This document shows, in pieces, positions 25,435 to 31,751 of a stretch of 31,751 bases of DNA. Numbering within the stretch: position 1 is the stretch's first letter; every line of letters begins with the position of its first letter. The position numbers and the translations under genes were made by a program. Source of the stretch: Mediterranea massiliensis. Lineage in GTDB: Bacteria > Bacteroidota > Bacteroidia > Bacteroidales > Bacteroidaceae. Location: positions 1-31,751 of the forward strand of contig CATXSD010000026.1 in the NCBI GenBank assembly GCA_958402075.1, read 5' to 3'. Below the pieces are notes generated by a model. The model searched no databases. It saw only the letters and a program-made list of their open reading frames with translations, and was not told the DNA's origin.

Positions 25435-25473
25435 CAGTGTATTTCCATCTTCTTTGCAGACAGAAATACACTG
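25435..25473 (-). terminator. 11-base stem hairpin between the membrane-protein and BACON genes
   Basis: CAGTGTATTTC (25435-25445) pairs exactly with GAAATACACTG (25463-25473) around a 17-base loop. On the minus strand it follows the stop of the membrane-protein gene by about 25 bases and leads into the T-rich TCGTTTATTTAG. It may partly terminate or process the transcript before the BACON gene. Confidence 0.6.
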
Positions 25474-25497
25474 CTATTCAACCATCCTAACCTATGA

Positions 25498-26373
25498 TTA
25501 TTCTTGTTTCTCCATTTCACCTTCCATACCCAAAAGCACCATATTCCAGCCTTGGAATGCCAGCCAAAGGGCGACCAATGATATCAAACCGACAATCATT
25601 CCTGTCAGCGGGAATAAATCGATGAAGGCCGCAATCAACAATACAATCATACTGAAACACAACTTTCCGGCACCATTCTGGCCTTCGACACCCAAGGTGG
25701 CCGAACGCTTCATGGCACTATAACCCAAATATTCTACAACGAAAGCAATAATCAACAAAATACCGGCAATGATACCTCCCAACAATGGAATCCAACCGAA
25801 CACTACGGCCACAAGACTCAGGATAACAGCAATCTTCAAACGTGATATACCCTTGGCACCATCGGCATCCAGACTTTCCTTCAGCTTGCCCAAACCGACG
25901 AAATAGAGAATCAAACCAACCAAAGCTGCAACAGCCGTCAGGGTCGTATCACCGATACCATCATACACATGCAGCAGAATAGCCATTAAAATCAGATAAG
26001 CCCCCTGGCTTCCCCAGTTCTTCCATTGTATATTTAGACTGCTCTTACTCATAAAGAGTGCTATCAACAAAGCTACCAGGCCCACGTAATCCAACCAAAC
26101 AGGCATGTTAGGAATCAGTGACAATAAAGCGACAAACAAACCGCCCCCCGCCAAAACCAAGAAAGGTACTGACAAGGAACTTCCCATTGCCTGATAAAAA
26201 GAAAACAAAGCTATTCCACCGAGCACAATGCCGACTAACTGACAACAAAATACCGGAATATCAAAATCAGGAACACCCAATAAAGACCCCAAATCGGGCA
26301 ACAAGGTGCATACAACCAACAACATACCAAACTGTAACTGCAGAAATTTTTGTTTCTTCACTTTCTCTTCCAT
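25498..26373 (-). CDS. Polytopic membrane protein of unknown function
   Basis: 291 residues with a short basic N-terminus (MEEKVKKQK) and about nine hydrophobic helices, several Gly-rich (LGGIALF, LAGGGLF, LLGGIIAGILL), and an acidic C-terminus (GMEGEMEKQE). No motif lets me name a family; it resembles small Bacteroides membrane proteins with no assigned role. It is first in the AT-rich operon, with a near-perfect promoter just upstream, and is separated from the BACON gene by a strong hairpin. It could help export or anchor the lipoproteins that follow, but nothing in the sequence shows this. Confidence 0.75.
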   Translation of the reverse strand: MEEKVKKQKFLQLQFGMLLVVCTLLPDLGSLLGVPDFDIPVFCCQLVGIVLGGIALFSFYQAMGSSLSVPFLVLAGGGLFVALLSLIPNMPVWLDYVGLVALLIALFMSKSSLNIQWKNWGSQGAYLILMAILLHVYDGIGDTTLTAVAALVGLILYFVGLGKLKESLDADGAKGISRLKIAVILSLVAVVFGWIPLLGGIIAGILLIIAFVVEYLGYSAMKRSATLGVEGQNGAGKLCFSMIVLLIAAFIDLFPLTGMIVGLISLVALWLAFQGWNMVLLGMEGEMEKQE

Positions 26374-26452
26374 GGCTAATTTTTTTAGTTAGTAAAAAAT
26401 TATCAGCATCTCTATTAAAAAAGGAACTCGCAAGTTTCAATCTTTATTCTGC

Positions 26453-26483
26453 CAAAAATAATGTTTTTTTATTAATATTCAAA
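26453..26483 (-). promoter_or_regulatory. Bacteroidetes-type promoter of the BACON-M64 operon
   Basis: On the minus strand, TTTG (26483-26480), a 19-base spacer and TATTTTTG (26460-26453) fit the consensus exactly, about 80 bases before the start at 26373. It lies in a 420-base gap that otherwise holds only AT-rich sequence and the HTH remnant at 26569-26766. Confidence 0.75.
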
Positions 26484-26568
26484 AAAACAGATAAAAGAAT
26501 TGCACAAGTTGGTGGATTTTTGAAGATAATATCACAAATTATCACAAACATGGCATCTGAACTTATAA

Positions 26569-26766
26569 AGACTTGTTTCTCAACATATCCTCGACTATAA
26601 AAAAGAAGTGCTGGCCTATCTCTCGAAAGGGCTCAGCACTTCTGAAATATCTGACCGGCTATTTCTCAGCGTCAATACCATCCAAACCTACCGCAAGCGT
26701 CTGATGGAAAAGCTGGAGGCCAAAAATGTAGCCGAATTAGTCTATAAAGGAAAAGGATTGTTTTAA
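26569..26766 (+). pseudogene. Orphan LuxR-type HTH fragment (regulator remnant)
   Basis: Reading plus from 26569 to TAA 26764-26766 gives about 65 residues containing EVLAYLSKGLSTSEISDRLF, LSVNTIQTYRKRLMEKLEAK and NVAELVYKGKGLF, the full helix-turn-helix of a LuxR/NarL-type response regulator. The family's usual opening, LTxRExEVL, is replaced by ILDYKKEVL. A stop codon (TAA 26566-26568) sits just upstream, there is no ATG in frame, and no receiver or sensor domain appears in the preceding bases in any frame I read. It is best explained as the 3' end of a regulator gene cut by insertion or deletion at the edge of the AT-rich block. A very short expressed DNA-binding peptide from a non-ATG start cannot be excluded. 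Confidence 0.8.
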
Positions 26767-26793
26767 CAGCTCTTTCCCTGAAAAGGAATCATA

Positions 26794-28023
26794 TTACTGA
26801 ATGGTCACCTCCAGCGGATTGCGAACCTTCTGCGCATAGGCAGATACGTAGGCATTCCAGGCGGCGGCATCCTTGATGTCGGCCTTGTCCCAACCGAAGC
26901 CCCAGTAATAGGTGTACTCCGAACCGGGTTCGTAGTCGCTGAAAGCCAGCACGTGGCCTTCGGCATTGCCGTGCTGCTTCTTCTCCTCGTCCGTGTACTT
27001 CACTACCTTGGCTTCCTTGACATTGGCGGGGAACACGGCACCTACAAAGATGTTGCCATTGCCTTCACCTGTCGTGGGGTCCACATAAGTCATGTAACCG
27101 TTTCCGGCATCGGCCACCACCGCACCGTCATCGTGCAGAACGATGCCTGTCACAACCGGCATAGCCTCCTGCAAACCGGCATAGGCAACAAGTGTCTTGT
27201 TGAGGTGCGAACCGGCATCCAGCGTAATGACACGCGTCTCCACCACATTGCTGTCGCCCTTCACGGTCAGCGGATTGAACTCCAGCTTTACCGTAAAGCG
27301 CAACGGACCGTTGTCCAATACTTCAAAATCCTTGTAGCACCAGGGATAGACAATCTCGCCGTCGGCCACCAGCGCAGCTACGCCCGCACCCAACGTCGGA
27401 CCTACGGCATAACAGTCCATGCCATATCCGTGGTCTATATGATAGGAAATGGACTGCAACAGCTCCGAGGCAGCCTTCGGATCTGTTTTTCTCAGTTCCG
27501 CTGCCCGCGCACGGGTTTCCTTATCCAATTCCTTGGCATAGAAATCCTCCAGAACCGGTTCCGATGTTCCCCGTTTCAGGAACAGGTCGTAACCGAAACC
27601 GCGCTCACCCGTCTGCTGCAAGGCCGGACCGTAGGCACGGAAGGCCACAAGCTCGTTCTCCCAAGCCATGTCGTCCAGACGTTCGGGATACTGACGGCCG
27701 CAGGTCTTCACCTCAACGGGCTGGGGCGTGCCTTCCTGAATGGTATAGGAAGCCTTGCCGCCGGCAGCTACCGTGGCAGGGAATATCACTTTGTCGTCAT
27801 AGGTAATCTGATAGGGAACCTCCGTCCCTTCGGCATCGAGTACCACAATCTGTGCCGTGTCGGCCAACTGCAAGCGACGGGTAATTTCGTCCATGGACAC
27901 CTCCACCATCTCGCCCGAACGTTCCATATCAAGCGGATTGCTGACAACGACCGTCATCGGACGGTTGTCCGCACAGGCCATCAGTACACTGGCAGCCAGG
28001 CAGGATAAAATCATTTTCTTCAT
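26794..28023 (-). CDS. DUF4861 family lipoprotein (uronate/glycan locus)
   Basis: 409 residues from ATG 28023 (MKKMILSCLAASVLMAC, lipobox LMAC with Cys17); the longer frame adds only non-signal residues running into the hairpin. The body matches the DUF4861 family: VSNPLDMERSGEMVEV near the N-terminus, PYQITYDDKVIFPATV, and central ISYHIDHGYGMDCYAVGPTLGAG (about 200-222) with conserved His, Asp and Tyr. A C-terminal YYWGFGWDKADI segment follows. The family is found with kduI/kduD and polysaccharide lyases in polysaccharide-utilisation loci, so a role in handling unsaturated uronate oligosaccharides is inferred; no activity can be read from the sequence. It lies downstream of kduD, separated by a strong terminator-like hairpin. 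Confidence 0.85.
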   Translation of the reverse strand: MKKMILSCLAASVLMACADNRPMTVVVSNPLDMERSGEMVEVSMDEITRRLQLADTAQIVVLDAEGTEVPYQITYDDKVIFPATVAAGGKASYTIQEGTPQPVEVKTCGRQYPERLDDMAWENELVAFRAYGPALQQTGERGFGYDLFLKRGTSEPVLEDFYAKELDKETRARAAELRKTDPKAASELLQSISYHIDHGYGMDCYAVGPTLGAGVAALVADGEIVYPWCYKDFEVLDNGPLRFTVKLEFNPLTVKGDSNVVETRVITLDAGSHLNKTLVAYAGLQEAMPVVTGIVLHDDGAVVADAGNGYMTYVDPTTGEGNGNIFVGAVFPANVKEAKVVKYTDEEKKQHGNAEGHVLAFSDYEPGSEYTYYWGFGWDKADIKDAAAWNAYVSAYAQKVRNPLEVTIQ

Positions 28024-28066
28024 AAACAGGTAAATAGAAAGATGTGTTTTCAGATAAAAAAGAAAA

Positions 28067-28113
28067 ATGGATAATTGAAGCCGGAAGGCAATCCTTCCGC
28101 TCCAATTATCCAT
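28067..28113 (-). terminator. Long hairpin with T tract between kduD and the DUF4861 gene
   Basis: Left arm 28067-28088 (ATGGATAATTGAAGCCGGAAGG) pairs with 28093-28113 around CAAT, with one mismatch and one bulge. On the minus strand the stem is followed by TTTTTCTTTTTTATC, the form of an intrinsic terminator. The outer stem is built of heptamers (ATGGATA, ATTGAAG), and ATGGATA also occurs in the znuA-znuC repeat. Confidence 0.75.
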
Positions 28114-28142
28114 TGTATAAGGTATACCTAAACCAAAACAGG

Positions 28143-28946
28143 TTATTTAGGTTGTTTGCCAATGTATGCCAGGATACCGCCATCCACGTAGAGGATGTGG
28201 CCGTTTACGGCATTGGAAGCCTCAGAAGCGAGGAACACGGCAGGACCGGTCAGTTCCTGCGGGTCGAGCCAACGGCCGGCCGGAGTCTTGGCGCAGATGA
28301 ACAGGTCGAACGGATGACGGCTGCCGTCGGGTTGCTTTTCACGCAACGGAGCAGTCTGCGGAGTGGCGATGTAGCCCGGGCCGATACCGTTGCACTGGAT
28401 GTTGTATTCGCCGTATTCGGAGCAGATGTTGCGGGTCAGCATCTTCAGACCACCCTTGGCAGCAGCATAAGCCGATACCGTCTCACGACCCAGCTCGGAC
28501 ATCATGGAGCAGATGTTGATGATCTTACCGTGTCTTCTCTGCATCATGCTGGGCAATACGGCCTTGGATACGATGAACGGAGCGTTCAGGTCGATGTCGA
28601 TTACCTTACGGAACTCAGAAGCTGCCATCTCGTGCATCGGAACACGACGGATGATACCGGCATTGTTCACCAGAATGTCGATGGGGCCTACCTCTTTCTC
28701 AATCTGGGCAACCATGGCCTGTACGGCAGGTTCGTCTGTCACGTCGCATACGTAGCCGTGTACGGGGATGCCTTTTTCTTTATAAGAAGCCAAACCTCTG
28801 TCTACCAACTCCTGATTGATGTCGTTGAAGCAGATTTTTGCACCCTGTTCTGCAAAGGCGGAAGCGATTGCAAAACCAATACCGTAGGAAGCACCTGTTA
28901 CGAGGGCTACCTTACCTTCCAAAGAAAAATTCAAATAAGGATTCAT
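28143..28946 (-). CDS. kduD: 2-dehydro-3-deoxy-D-gluconate 5-dehydrogenase / gluconate 5-dehydrogenase (SDR)
   Basis: Classical short-chain dehydrogenase of 267 residues. It probably converts 3-deoxy-D-glycero-2,5-hexodiulosonate to 2-keto-3-deoxygluconate with NAD(P)H in the breakdown of unsaturated uronic acids. Motifs: TGASYGIG (17-24, cofactor loop), CDVTD (67-71), NNAG (94-97), a catalytic Ser at about 147-150 (CSMMS) and YAAAK (Tyr160, Lys164). The insert ATPQTAPLREKQPDGSRHPF (about 204-223) is typical of Bacteroidetes KduD/Gno proteins. The usual partner kduI is not beside it. A neighbouring DUF4861 gene supports uronate over gluconate as substrate, though the two SDR activities cannot be told apart from sequence alone. 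Confidence 0.88.
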   Translation of the reverse strand: MNPYLNFSLEGKVALVTGASYGIGFAIASAFAEQGAKICFNDINQELVDRGLASYKEKGIPVHGYVCDVTDEPAVQAMVAQIEKEVGPIDILVNNAGIIRRVPMHEMAASEFRKVIDIDLNAPFIVSKAVLPSMMQRRHGKIINICSMMSELGRETVSAYAAAKGGLKMLTRNICSEYGEYNIQCNGIGPGYIATPQTAPLREKQPDGSRHPFDLFICAKTPAGRWLDPQELTGPAVFLASEASNAVNGHILYVDGGILAYIGKQPK

Positions 28947-28982
28947 AACGTTTAAATATTAGATTAAACTTAAGTTTTTTCA

Positions 28983-29012
28983 GTCTGTCGTCAGCGGAAA
29001 GTTCTGACAGAC
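28983..29012 (-). promoter_or_regulatory. Hairpin in the kduD leader
   Basis: GTCTGTC (28983-28989) pairs with GACAGAC (29006-29012), extended by CAG/CTG past a two-base bulge. It lies 37-66 bases before the kduD start. If transcription begins near 29115, the leader is about 170 bases and this is its main fold. No riboswitch family was recognised. Confidence 0.4.
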
Positions 29013-29123
29013 GCCTTTTCCTCAGGTATGGCATGGCTTCCACCCGGCTGGTTTGTCTTCATGGCTCTCCTCTTCCGCCGCATCCGGAACAGGGCTACAT
29101 GCCCTCCGTTTGCGTACACGATG

Positions 29124-29131
29124 CAAATGTA
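29124..29131 (-). promoter_or_regulatory. Putative -7 promoter box for kduD
   Basis: On the minus strand TACATTTG (29131-29124) fits TAnnTTTG. No TTTG lies at the right distance, consistent with an activator-dependent promoter. The 293-base gap also holds two inverted repeats and no gene. Confidence 0.5.
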
Positions 29132-29160
29132 GCAAAAGAAAACGGACTCTGCTTACTTTT

Positions 29161-29190
29161 TTGTACGAATTATCTATTAATATTGTACAA
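29161..29190. repeat. 30-base imperfect inverted repeat upstream of kduD
   Basis: TTGTAC (29161-29166) and GTACAA (29185-29190) bound an AT-rich core with partial further pairing. It lies 30 bases upstream of the kduD -7 box and about 50 bases after the xthA stop, so it could be an operator for kduD or part of xthA termination. Confidence 0.45.
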
Positions 29191-29239
29191 AACGGGCAGA
29201 AAAAGGAGTTTGCCTGCCATGCAGAATCGAATGTATCAA

Positions 29240-29995
29240 TTAAAGATTGATGTCCACTTCCACCGGGCAATGGTCTGAGCCGTAGATATCGGTATGTATC
29301 TTGGCGTCGGTGAGCTTTTCGCGCAGGCGGTTGGATACGAGGAAATAGTCGATGCGCCAGCCGGCATTCTTCTCACGCGCACGGAAGCGGTAGGACCACC
29401 ACGAATAAATGTCACGCTGGTCGGGGTAGAAGTAGCGGAAGGTATCGGTAAAGCCGCTCTCGAGCAGGGTGGTGAACTTGGCGCGCTCTTCGTCGGTGAA
29501 GCCTGCGTTGCGGCGGTTGGTCTTGGGGTTCTTCAAGTCGATTTCCTGATGGGCCACGTTTAGGTCGCCGCACACGATGACGGGTTTCTTCGCATCAAGC
29601 GCCAACAGGTAGGCACGGAAGTCGTCTTCCCACGTCATGCGGTAGTCCAGGCGGCGCAGCTCGTCCTGCGAATTGGGCACGTAGACGGTGACGAGGTAGA
29701 AGTCCGGCATCTCGAGCGTGATGACGCGTCCCTCCTTGTCGTGATGTTCGATGTCGATGCCACGGGTGACGCTCAGCGGCTGGTGGCGTGTATAGATGGC
29801 CGTACCCGAATAGCCTTTCTTCTCGGCATAGTTCCAGTAGGAGGTATAGCCTTCGAAGGGCAGGTCCAGTTGTCCTTCCTGCATCTTGGTCTCTTGCAGG
29901 CAGAAGAAGTCGGCGTCGAGCCGGTGGAAGGCTTCGATGAAGCCCTTGTCTTTACAGGCGCGGAGCCCGTTCACATTCCAGGAGATAAATTTCAT
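29240..29995 (-). CDS. xthA: Exodeoxyribonuclease III (AP endonuclease)
   Basis: Mg-dependent endonuclease/exonuclease that cuts DNA at abasic sites in base excision repair. From ATG 29995 it has 251 residues and starts MKFISWNVNGLRA (Asn7, Asn9 metal-site region). Motifs: QETKMQ (Glu35), YSGTAIYTR, VYVPNSQ (Tyr105), GDLNVAHQEIDL (Asp144, Asn146), WWSYRFRAREKNAGWRIDYF (199-218) and SDHCPVEVD (Asp241, His242), i.e. all catalytic residues. The longer frame upstream of ATG 29995 is a shadow of the lipoprotein gene. It begins 31 bases after that gene, so the two are probably co-transcribed. Confidence 0.95.
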   Translation of the reverse strand: MKFISWNVNGLRACKDKGFIEAFHRLDADFFCLQETKMQEGQLDLPFEGYTSYWNYAEKKGYSGTAIYTRHQPLSVTRGIDIEHHDKEGRVITLEMPDFYLVTVYVPNSQDELRRLDYRMTWEDDFRAYLLALDAKKPVIVCGDLNVAHQEIDLKNPKTNRRNAGFTDEERAKFTTLLESGFTDTFRYFYPDQRDIYSWWSYRFRAREKNAGWRIDYFLVSNRLREKLTDAKIHTDIYGSDHCPVEVDINL

Positions 29996-30026
29996 ATACG
30001 TTGGTTCTAATTGTTTGTCATTCGTT

Positions 30027-30866
30027 TCATTCCACCCGATAGTCCAGCCGCCGCATGTACGTCTGTCCATAGCTGACGGTGGTCTGCACACAGGCGGTGG
30101 GGCGCGCCTCGTCGTCCAGCTGGTAGCTGTAGGTGGTCCGTTCGCCGCTCTCCGCATTGTCGGTGGGCTCGAGGGCGGTGTAGAGCTGTCCGTAGGCATC
30201 GCCCAGGAGCTTGCCGTACCAAGCGGGCTGGTGGAGCGAGAGGGGATAAAGTTCGGACAGGAAGAGGTCGGGCAGCCCCCAGGGATTGGCAACAGGCTCC
30301 GAAGCGTCAGCCGAGAGGATGAACTCCTGTTCGTAACCGTCCACCCGATGCGTGATGCGGAGCGCGTTCATGTCCGTATAGTCGATGTGGAGCGAGGCAT
30401 ATTCGGTTCCGTCGTCGAGCACCTCGGTCAGGCTCTCCAGCAGATGCCGTCCCTCGGCATCGGTGTGGTAGCCGAAAGTGTAGCTGCGCTGCGTCCCTCC
30501 GCCTTCCTGACAAAGGCAGCTCAGTGCGTAGCCGCCTTCGTCGAGCCGGTAGGTCCACGTGTTGCCGTAGTCGTCCATGGCCACGGCCTCACCGTCGTCG
30601 TAATGCAGGCGGGTACGGGCCTCGAGCTCCACCGGCTCGGCGGCATGGATGAGCTGGGTCATGGTGTACGACTCCAGCCGACCGCCCGCATAGAGGTAGG
30701 TCTTGCCGAGCGTCACGGCCTGTGCATCGTCCTGAACCGTTTCCGAGAGAGCGATTTCCGAACAGGGCGTCACGGGATAGTCCGCTCCCTGCCAGTCCTC
30801 GTCGCCCCCGTTGCAGGCCGCGAGGAAGGCAACGACCATTCCGATGATACTCCACTTCCGTTTCAT
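30027..30866 (-). CDS. Lipoprotein resembling DUF4595 family
   Basis: 279 residues with lipoprotein signal MKRKWSIIGMVVAFLAAC (Cys18) followed by NGGDEDW. The body has repeated beta-hairpin strands of the type TRLHYDDGEAVAMDDYGN, TYRLDEGGYALS, YTFGYHTDAEGRHLLESL and HIDYTDMNALRITHRVDGY, reminiscent of YD/RHS-like repeats in Bacteroides DUF4595 lipoproteins. No catalytic motif. It has its own promoter-like -7 box and precedes xthA. The link to DNA repair is probably only positional. Family assignment is from pattern memory and moderately sure. Confidence 0.75.
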   Translation of the reverse strand: MKRKWSIIGMVVAFLAACNGGDEDWQGADYPVTPCSEIALSETVQDDAQAVTLGKTYLYAGGRLESYTMTQLIHAAEPVELEARTRLHYDDGEAVAMDDYGNTWTYRLDEGGYALSCLCQEGGGTQRSYTFGYHTDAEGRHLLESLTEVLDDGTEYASLHIDYTDMNALRITHRVDGYEQEFILSADASEPVANPWGLPDLFLSELYPLSLHQPAWYGKLLGDAYGQLYTALEPTDNAESGERTTYSYQLDDEARPTACVQTTVSYGQTYMRRLDYRVE

Positions 30867-30888
30867 GCACGTTCTTGCTAATTCGTTA

Positions 30889-30896
30889 CAAACATA
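30889..30896 (-). promoter_or_regulatory. Putative -7 promoter box for the lipoprotein-xthA pair
   Basis: On the minus strand TATGTTTG (30896-30889) fits TAnnTTTG, 22 bases before the start codon. No clear -33 box. Confidence 0.45.
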
Positions 30897-30982
30897 GCGA
30901 AATTATGCCGATTTCCCATCGGGGCAGGACAAAAAAGTAGGATTGCCGGCAGCGGAGCGTACACTCTTCGGAGATTTTTATG

Positions 30983-30990
30983 TACTTTTG
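30983..30990 (+). promoter_or_regulatory. Putative -7 promoter box for the EamA transporter
   Basis: TACTTTTG (30983-30990) fits TAnnTTTG, 32 bases before the start codon. The -33 region is weak. Confidence 0.45.
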
Positions 30991-31022
30991 CGCCCTGATA
31001 AGTTTTTACAGCACACCCAAAG

Positions 31023-31751
31023 ATGAAAACACTCAGCAAAAACGCCATTATCGGCTATCCGGCCGGCATCATTACCGGCATCACGTATGGACTGAACCCC
31101 CTGTTTGCCGTCCCCCTGATGAAGGAAGGCGCCCCCATCGAATCCATCCTCTTCTTCCGCTACGCCATCGCCGTCGTGCTGCTGGGCGCGTTCCTCGTGC
31201 TGCGCAAGCAGAGCTTCAAGGTGTCGTGGAAGCAGGCTGGCGTGCTGCTTGTGCTGGGCCTGCTCTACACGGCCAGCAGCCTCACCCTGTTCGAGGCATA
31301 CCAATACATCGCGTCGGGGCTGGCCACGACCATTGTCTTCCTCTATCCGGTCCTGGTGGCCATCATCATGGTCTTTCTGAAGGTCGTTCCCTCGTGGCCG
31401 GTGTGGCTCTCCATCGGCCTGACGTTCTTCGGAGTCTTCATCATGACGCAGAGCGAGTCGTCGCAGACGCTCCATCCCATGGGGCTGCTGCTCTCCTTCA
31501 TGTCGGCCCTGGTGTATGCGCTGTTCATCGTCATCATCAACCGCAGCAAGGTCATCGCCAACATTTCGAACAGCCTCCTCACCTTCTACGCCCTCACGGT
31601 GGGCACCGTGGTCTTCCTGGCCAAGATTGCAATGTCGGACGCGGGGGTAACGACGGGCCTGACGGGCCACATGGCCTGGCTGAACCTCGTAGGACTGGCC
31701 CTGCTGCCCACCATCGTGTCTACCGCCTCCCTGGCCATCGCCACACGCAAC
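31023..31751 (+). CDS. EamA/DMT-family transporter (3' end outside window)
   Basis: The reading frame from ATG 31023 stays open to the right edge (243 codons seen of about 290-300 expected). The product begins MKTLSKNAIIGYPAGIITGI and has closely packed hydrophobic helices; two EamA halves are recognisable: the first ends in SGLATTIVFLYPVLVAIIMV (about 99-118), the usual conserved proline helix before the linker, and the second starts near HPMGLLLSFMSALVYALFIV. Such transporters export metabolites such as amino acids or purines, but the substrate cannot be read from sequence. It is transcribed away from the lipoprotein gene. Confidence 0.9.
   Translation, partial: MKTLSKNAIIGYPAGIITGITYGLNPLFAVPLMKEGAPIESILFFRYAIAVVLLGAFLVLRKQSFKVSWKQAGVLLVLGLLYTASSLTLFEAYQYIASGLATTIVFLYPVLVAIIMVFLKVVPSWPVWLSIGLTFFGVFIMTQSESSQTLHPMGLLLSFMSALVYALFIVIINRSKVIANISNSLLTFYALTVGTVVFLAKIAMSDAGVTTGLTGHMAWLNLVGLALLPTIVSTASLAIATRN

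Noticed and set aside
26118..26600. 160-codon plus-strand frame over the start of the membrane-protein gene
   Set aside because: It is mostly antisense to a supported gene, its composition is low in structure, and it is out of frame with the LuxR fragment.

Overview
The window looks like a chromosome segment of a Bacteroidales gut bacterium (Bacteroides/Phocaeicola type). Evidence: Bacteroidetes-style promoters (TAnnTTTG at -7, TTTG about 19-20 bases upstream), little use of Shine-Dalgarno sites, many lipoproteins with BACON or fimbrillin-like domains, and families typical of the group (DUF2723, DUF4861, the short YqaA-type DedA protein, EpsC-type serine acetyltransferase). Most of it is GC-rich (67% GC at 19021-19080). 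One block, about 21.0-26.4 kb, is clearly AT-rich (35% at 22021-22080) and carries an accessory surface-protein locus.

Layout. 1-1160 is the 3' part of RNase R. Convergent to it (1383-4967, minus) is a two-gene operon: an Ig/Fn3-like repeat lipoprotein followed by a BACON-M43 zinc metalloprotease lipoprotein. From 5332 to 20898 a long plus-strand run carries mostly housekeeping genes: a Nim-like flavin-binding protein, epsC, a THUMP-domain RNA methyltransferase, an inserted ORF6N protein, dipeptidyl peptidase IV, purD, a polytopic membrane protein, a YqaA/DedA protein, mnmD, znuA, znuC, a DUF2723 (GT117-type) membrane protein and a polysaccharide deacetylase. The AT-rich minus-strand operon (26373 to 21023) encodes a membrane protein, a four-BACON lipoprotein and a large lipoprotein joining fimbrillin-like, LRR, thioredoxin-like and M64 peptidase domains. 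Next to it is an orphan LuxR-type HTH remnant (26569-26766). Then come a DUF4861 lipoprotein and kduD (uronate catabolism), xthA with an upstream lipoprotein (all minus), and a truncated EamA transporter (plus) at the right edge.

Two themes stand out. First, two unrelated loci each pair a secreted metalloprotease lipoprotein with a tandem Ig-like-domain lipoprotein made from the gene just upstream; the M64 locus is the best candidate here for an undescribed surface system. Second, several gaps between genes hold periodic DNA: heptamer-period arrays (6810, 15635, 20134, 28067) and 22-23-base-period arrays of imperfect palindromes (1206, 16497). The repeat sequences differ but the periods recur, and arrays of both kinds abut stop or start codons. 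No tRNA, rRNA, insertion sequence or CRISPR array was found.
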